NCBI RefSeq assembly: GCF_014269025.2
Contig: NZ_CP077094.1
Location: forward strand, 1,798,001-1,862,000
Source of the DNA: Pseudomonas promysalinigenes
Lineage (GTDB): Bacteria > Pseudomonadota > Gammaproteobacteria > Pseudomonadales > Pseudomonadaceae
DNA: 64,000 nt
Direction of reading: 5' to 3'
Numbering within the stretch: the first letter of the stretch is position 1; each line of letters begins with the position of its first letter. A program made the position numbers and the translations under genes. The notes under the pieces are model-generated. The model worked only from the letters and a program-made list of their open reading frames with translations, had not been told where the DNA came from and searched no databases. Shown piece after piece: positions 63,072 through 64,000 of the stretch.

Positions 63072-64000
63072 TCAAGATTGTTGTATCAGCAAAGTGATCG
63101 GAAACTCCGCCAGTAATGCACTCACTAACAGCTCCCTAGAAGGGCTGACCGCAGCCGTGGCAAAAAGTCCAGTCGAGTTGGCAGATGACGGGTCAAACGG
63201 CAAGATCACCCGGGTATCTTCCCAGTTCTGTGCAGGGATCAAGGGTGAGCTGGCCGCCCCTAACAGGCCGCTGGCCAGACGTGGGGCAACGATGATTGCG
63301 CGTTCGCCTTCGCCCAGGCGGGCAAAAGCGATGACCTTGTCGGCATGCCGGCCCTGCACGGTGAGCGGCAGGTAAGCACCCCGACGAAACAGTTTGGCAT
63401 GGGCCTTGCGGCAATCGAGTACTCGCGCGATCAGTGCCTGCTTGATGCGCCCGTCATGCCAGTTCGCCAACAATTCGCCAGTTAAGCAGGCATCGTCCAG
63501 CGTGCGGCGCCTGCTGGGGTAATCCACCGGGCGGCGGTTGTCGGGGTCGACCAGGCTGAAATCCCAGTACTCATTGCCTTGGTACAGGTCCGGCACACCT
63601 GGCACGGTCATGCGCAGCAGGGTCTGGACCAGGCTATTGAGGGCGCCGGGGCAGGCGATCGCTTGCGCCGCATCGGCTAGCGACTTGCGCAGTTGCTGGT
63701 TTTCCTGATCCAGCAAGATAGCGTCGACATACGCTGCGCAAACCGCCTCGTAGGCTTCGTTAGGTGCGCTCCAGCTGCTGCGCAGCTTGGCTTCACGCAG
63801 GGCTTTCTGCTGCCATTGACGGATGCGGTCGGCGTACTGGCGCAGCGCCGTGTCATTGCCGATGTCCAAGTCCAGTGGCCAGCTACCGAGCAGCGCCTGC
63901 AGCAACAGCATCTCGTCACCTGGGCTGGGCGCCACACCATCTTGCAGTTGCTCACGCAGTGGTGCTGCCAGCTCGCGCCAGTGCTCCATACGGCTGGCGA
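63072..64000 (-). CDS. treY: Malto-oligosyltrehalose synthase TreY (C-terminal part, truncated by window edge)
   Basis: The frame is open to the right edge, giving the last 309 residues of a family of roughly 900. The conserved C-terminal segment VPDLYQGNEYWDFSLVDPDNRRPVDYPSR, close to the end of the catalytic domain, and the following ALIARVLDCRKAHAKLFRRGAYLPL identify TreY. It rearranges the reducing end of maltodextrins to a trehalose unit, which TreZ then releases. The rest of the gene and probably treZ lie to the right of the window. Stop codon TGA is 17 bases before the DUF2934 start. Confidence 0.92.
   Translation of the reverse strand, partial: ASRMEHWRELAAPLREQLQDGVAPSPGDEMLLLQALLGSWPLDLDIGNDTALRQYADRIRQWQQKALREAKLRSSWSAPNEAYEAVCAAYVDAILLDQENQQLRKSLADAAQAIACPGALNSLVQTLLRMTVPGVPDLYQGNEYWDFSLVDPDNRRPVDYPSRRRTLDDACLTGELLANWHDGRIKQALIARVLDCRKAHAKLFRRGAYLPLTVQGRHADKVIAFARLGEGERAIIVAPRLASGLLGAASSPLIPAQNWEDTRVILPFDPSSANSTGLFATAAVSPSRELLVSALLAEFPITLLIQQS

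Noticed and set aside
1..64000. CRISPR array or insertion sequence
   Set aside because: No evenly spaced direct repeats, transposase-like frames or flanking target duplications were seen.

Overview
The window is chromosomal DNA from a fluorescent pseudomonad, most likely of the Pseudomonas putida group. The GC content is high. Diagnostic features are a PrrF-type iron sRNA behind a Fur box, an AcnD/PrpF-type methylcitrate gene next to acnB, a leucine/isovalerate (liu) operon, a Csu archaic pilus cluster and a GlgE-type trehalose/glycogen cluster. No insertion sequence, integrase or CRISPR array was seen. Two genes run off the edges: prpF on the left and treY on the right.

1-15 kb: the 3' part of prpF converges on acnB across a bidirectional terminator. 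Then come a DUF1289 protein, queD, a patatin-like hydrolase, a four-gene PepSY/PepSY/response-regulator/kinase operon, a structured intergenic RNA candidate ahead of an HPP-CBS membrane protein, a LysR regulator, a propionyl-CoA synthetase (prpE), an intergenic region with a long perfect hairpin and a possible gene remnant, zapE and a small DUF465 protein.

15-31.7 kb: tRNA-Gln(UUG); a light-signalling operon on the minus strand (bacteriophytochrome, single-domain response regulator, hybrid kinase); the complete Csu-type pilus operon (four SCPU subunits, chaperone, usher, tip adhesin); and a translationally coupled pair made of a stand-alone adenylation enzyme and a membrane flavoreductase with no carrier protein beside it. 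An M14 cytosolic-type carboxypeptidase follows.

31.7-42 kb: an iron-linked island holds a miniature sigma-region-4/FecR-N fusion behind a Fur box, the prrF sRNA, and a DUF3077 gene divergent from an XRE/S24 repressor whose peptidase catalytic residues appear to be lost. The liuABCD operon follows, divergent from an acyl-CoA ligase gene across two near-identical palindromes. A small OB-like protein lies at the end.

42-64 kb: one 8.3 kb rhs gene (2752 aa) with an AT-rich internal segment and a membrane-helix C-terminal tip. Then comes the alpha-glucan/trehalose cluster: glgE, a treS-maltokinase fusion and glgB on the plus strand; a passenger-less autotransporter-like barrel, an EEP-family nuclease/phosphatase, glgX, a DUF2934 protein and treY on the minus strand. 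Together TreY (with TreZ outside the window), TreS-Mak, GlgE, GlgB and GlgX can interconvert trehalose, maltose-1-phosphate and branched alpha-glucan, a typical osmotic and desiccation stress system. Coordinates and starts were chosen by reading ribosome binding sites and family N-termini; no database search was run.
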